A stretch of 6,617 nt of DNA from an uncultured Bacteroidota bacterium (lineage in GTDB: Bacteria > Bacteroidota > Rhodothermia > Rhodothermales > UBA10348), in the NCBI GenBank assembly GCA_937893205.1, contig CALBJU010000268.1, forward strand, positions 1 through 6,617, read 5' to 3'. Each line of letters starts with the position of its first letter. The first letter of the stretch is position 1. Both the position numbers and the translations under genes were made by a program. This document shows, one piece after another, positions 5,971 to 6,617 of the stretch. Under the pieces are notes generated by a model. It worked only from the letters and a program-made list of their open reading frames with translations. It was not told the origin of the DNA and did no database searches.

Positions 5971-5998
5971 ATTATCGAGCCTGCCCCGAAAATGTCAG
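5971..5998 (-). promoter_or_regulatory. Candidate promoter of the SRPBCC gene
   Basis: On the minus strand, CTGACA (5998-5993) and GATAAT (5976-5971) each match the sigma70 -35 and -10 hexamers at five of six positions, with a 16-bp spacer. Transcription would start near 5964, leaving a leader of about 80 nt before ATG 5883. The perfect 8-bp palindrome ATACGTAT (5965-5972) overlaps the end of the -10 element and the start site. The match is a consensus comparison only. Confidence 0.4.
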
Positions 5999-6005
5999 AA
6001 CAGGC

Positions 6006-6617
<612 letters not shown>

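Overview
The window is ordinary bacterial chromosome holding seven genes. In order they are: the 3' part of uvrC (+), a DUF2461/TIGR02453-family gene (+), a BCP-type peroxiredoxin gene (+), dnaA (+), a small VOC-superfamily gene (+), a membrane-anchored SRPBCC protein gene (-), and the 5' part of mreB (+). uvrC and mreB run off the window edges. Every gene is placed by protein motifs. I see no rRNA, tRNA, insertion sequence, CRISPR array, phage gene or pseudogene.

Several features point to the FCB group (Bacteroidota and relatives), with Rhodothermota or Balneolota more likely than classical Bacteroidia. The DnaA AAA+ core has FCB-style wording (a 'RLARSAG' helix, 'LLSRF-WGLSAD'). MreB begins MGLFNF and has a 'MHERTH' segment. 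UvrC carries 'RTCTLNL' before its cysteine cluster. Base composition is near balanced, and most starts lack a Shine-Dalgarno sequence. This placement is inferred from memory of family sequences, not from a search.

Layout. Positions 1-1450 hold UvrC without its N-terminal GIY-YIG domain, ending inside a perfect 10-bp hairpin. Positions 1554-2240 hold DUF2461, and 2354-2836 the thiol peroxidase. The 238-bp gap before dnaA has the richest regulatory content: three near-consensus DnaA boxes within 45 bp, then a sigma70-like promoter. This suggests dnaA autoregulation or part of an origin. dnaA (3075-4610) is followed after 20 bp by the VOC gene, probably on the same transcript. The VOC gene meets the minus-strand SRPBCC gene tail to tail with an 8-bp gap, and both stop codons lie in one small palindrome. 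The SRPBCC gene and mreB are divergent across 189 bp, which holds a likely minus-strand promoter and two short hairpins in front of mreB.

The genes cover housekeeping functions (excision repair, peroxide detoxification, replication initiation, cell shape) plus three less understood proteins. They do not form one pathway, and I found no convincing undescribed system. The items most worth a second look are the DnaA-box cluster and the fusion of a membrane anchor, an SRPBCC domain and a TIGR03067-like C-terminal domain.
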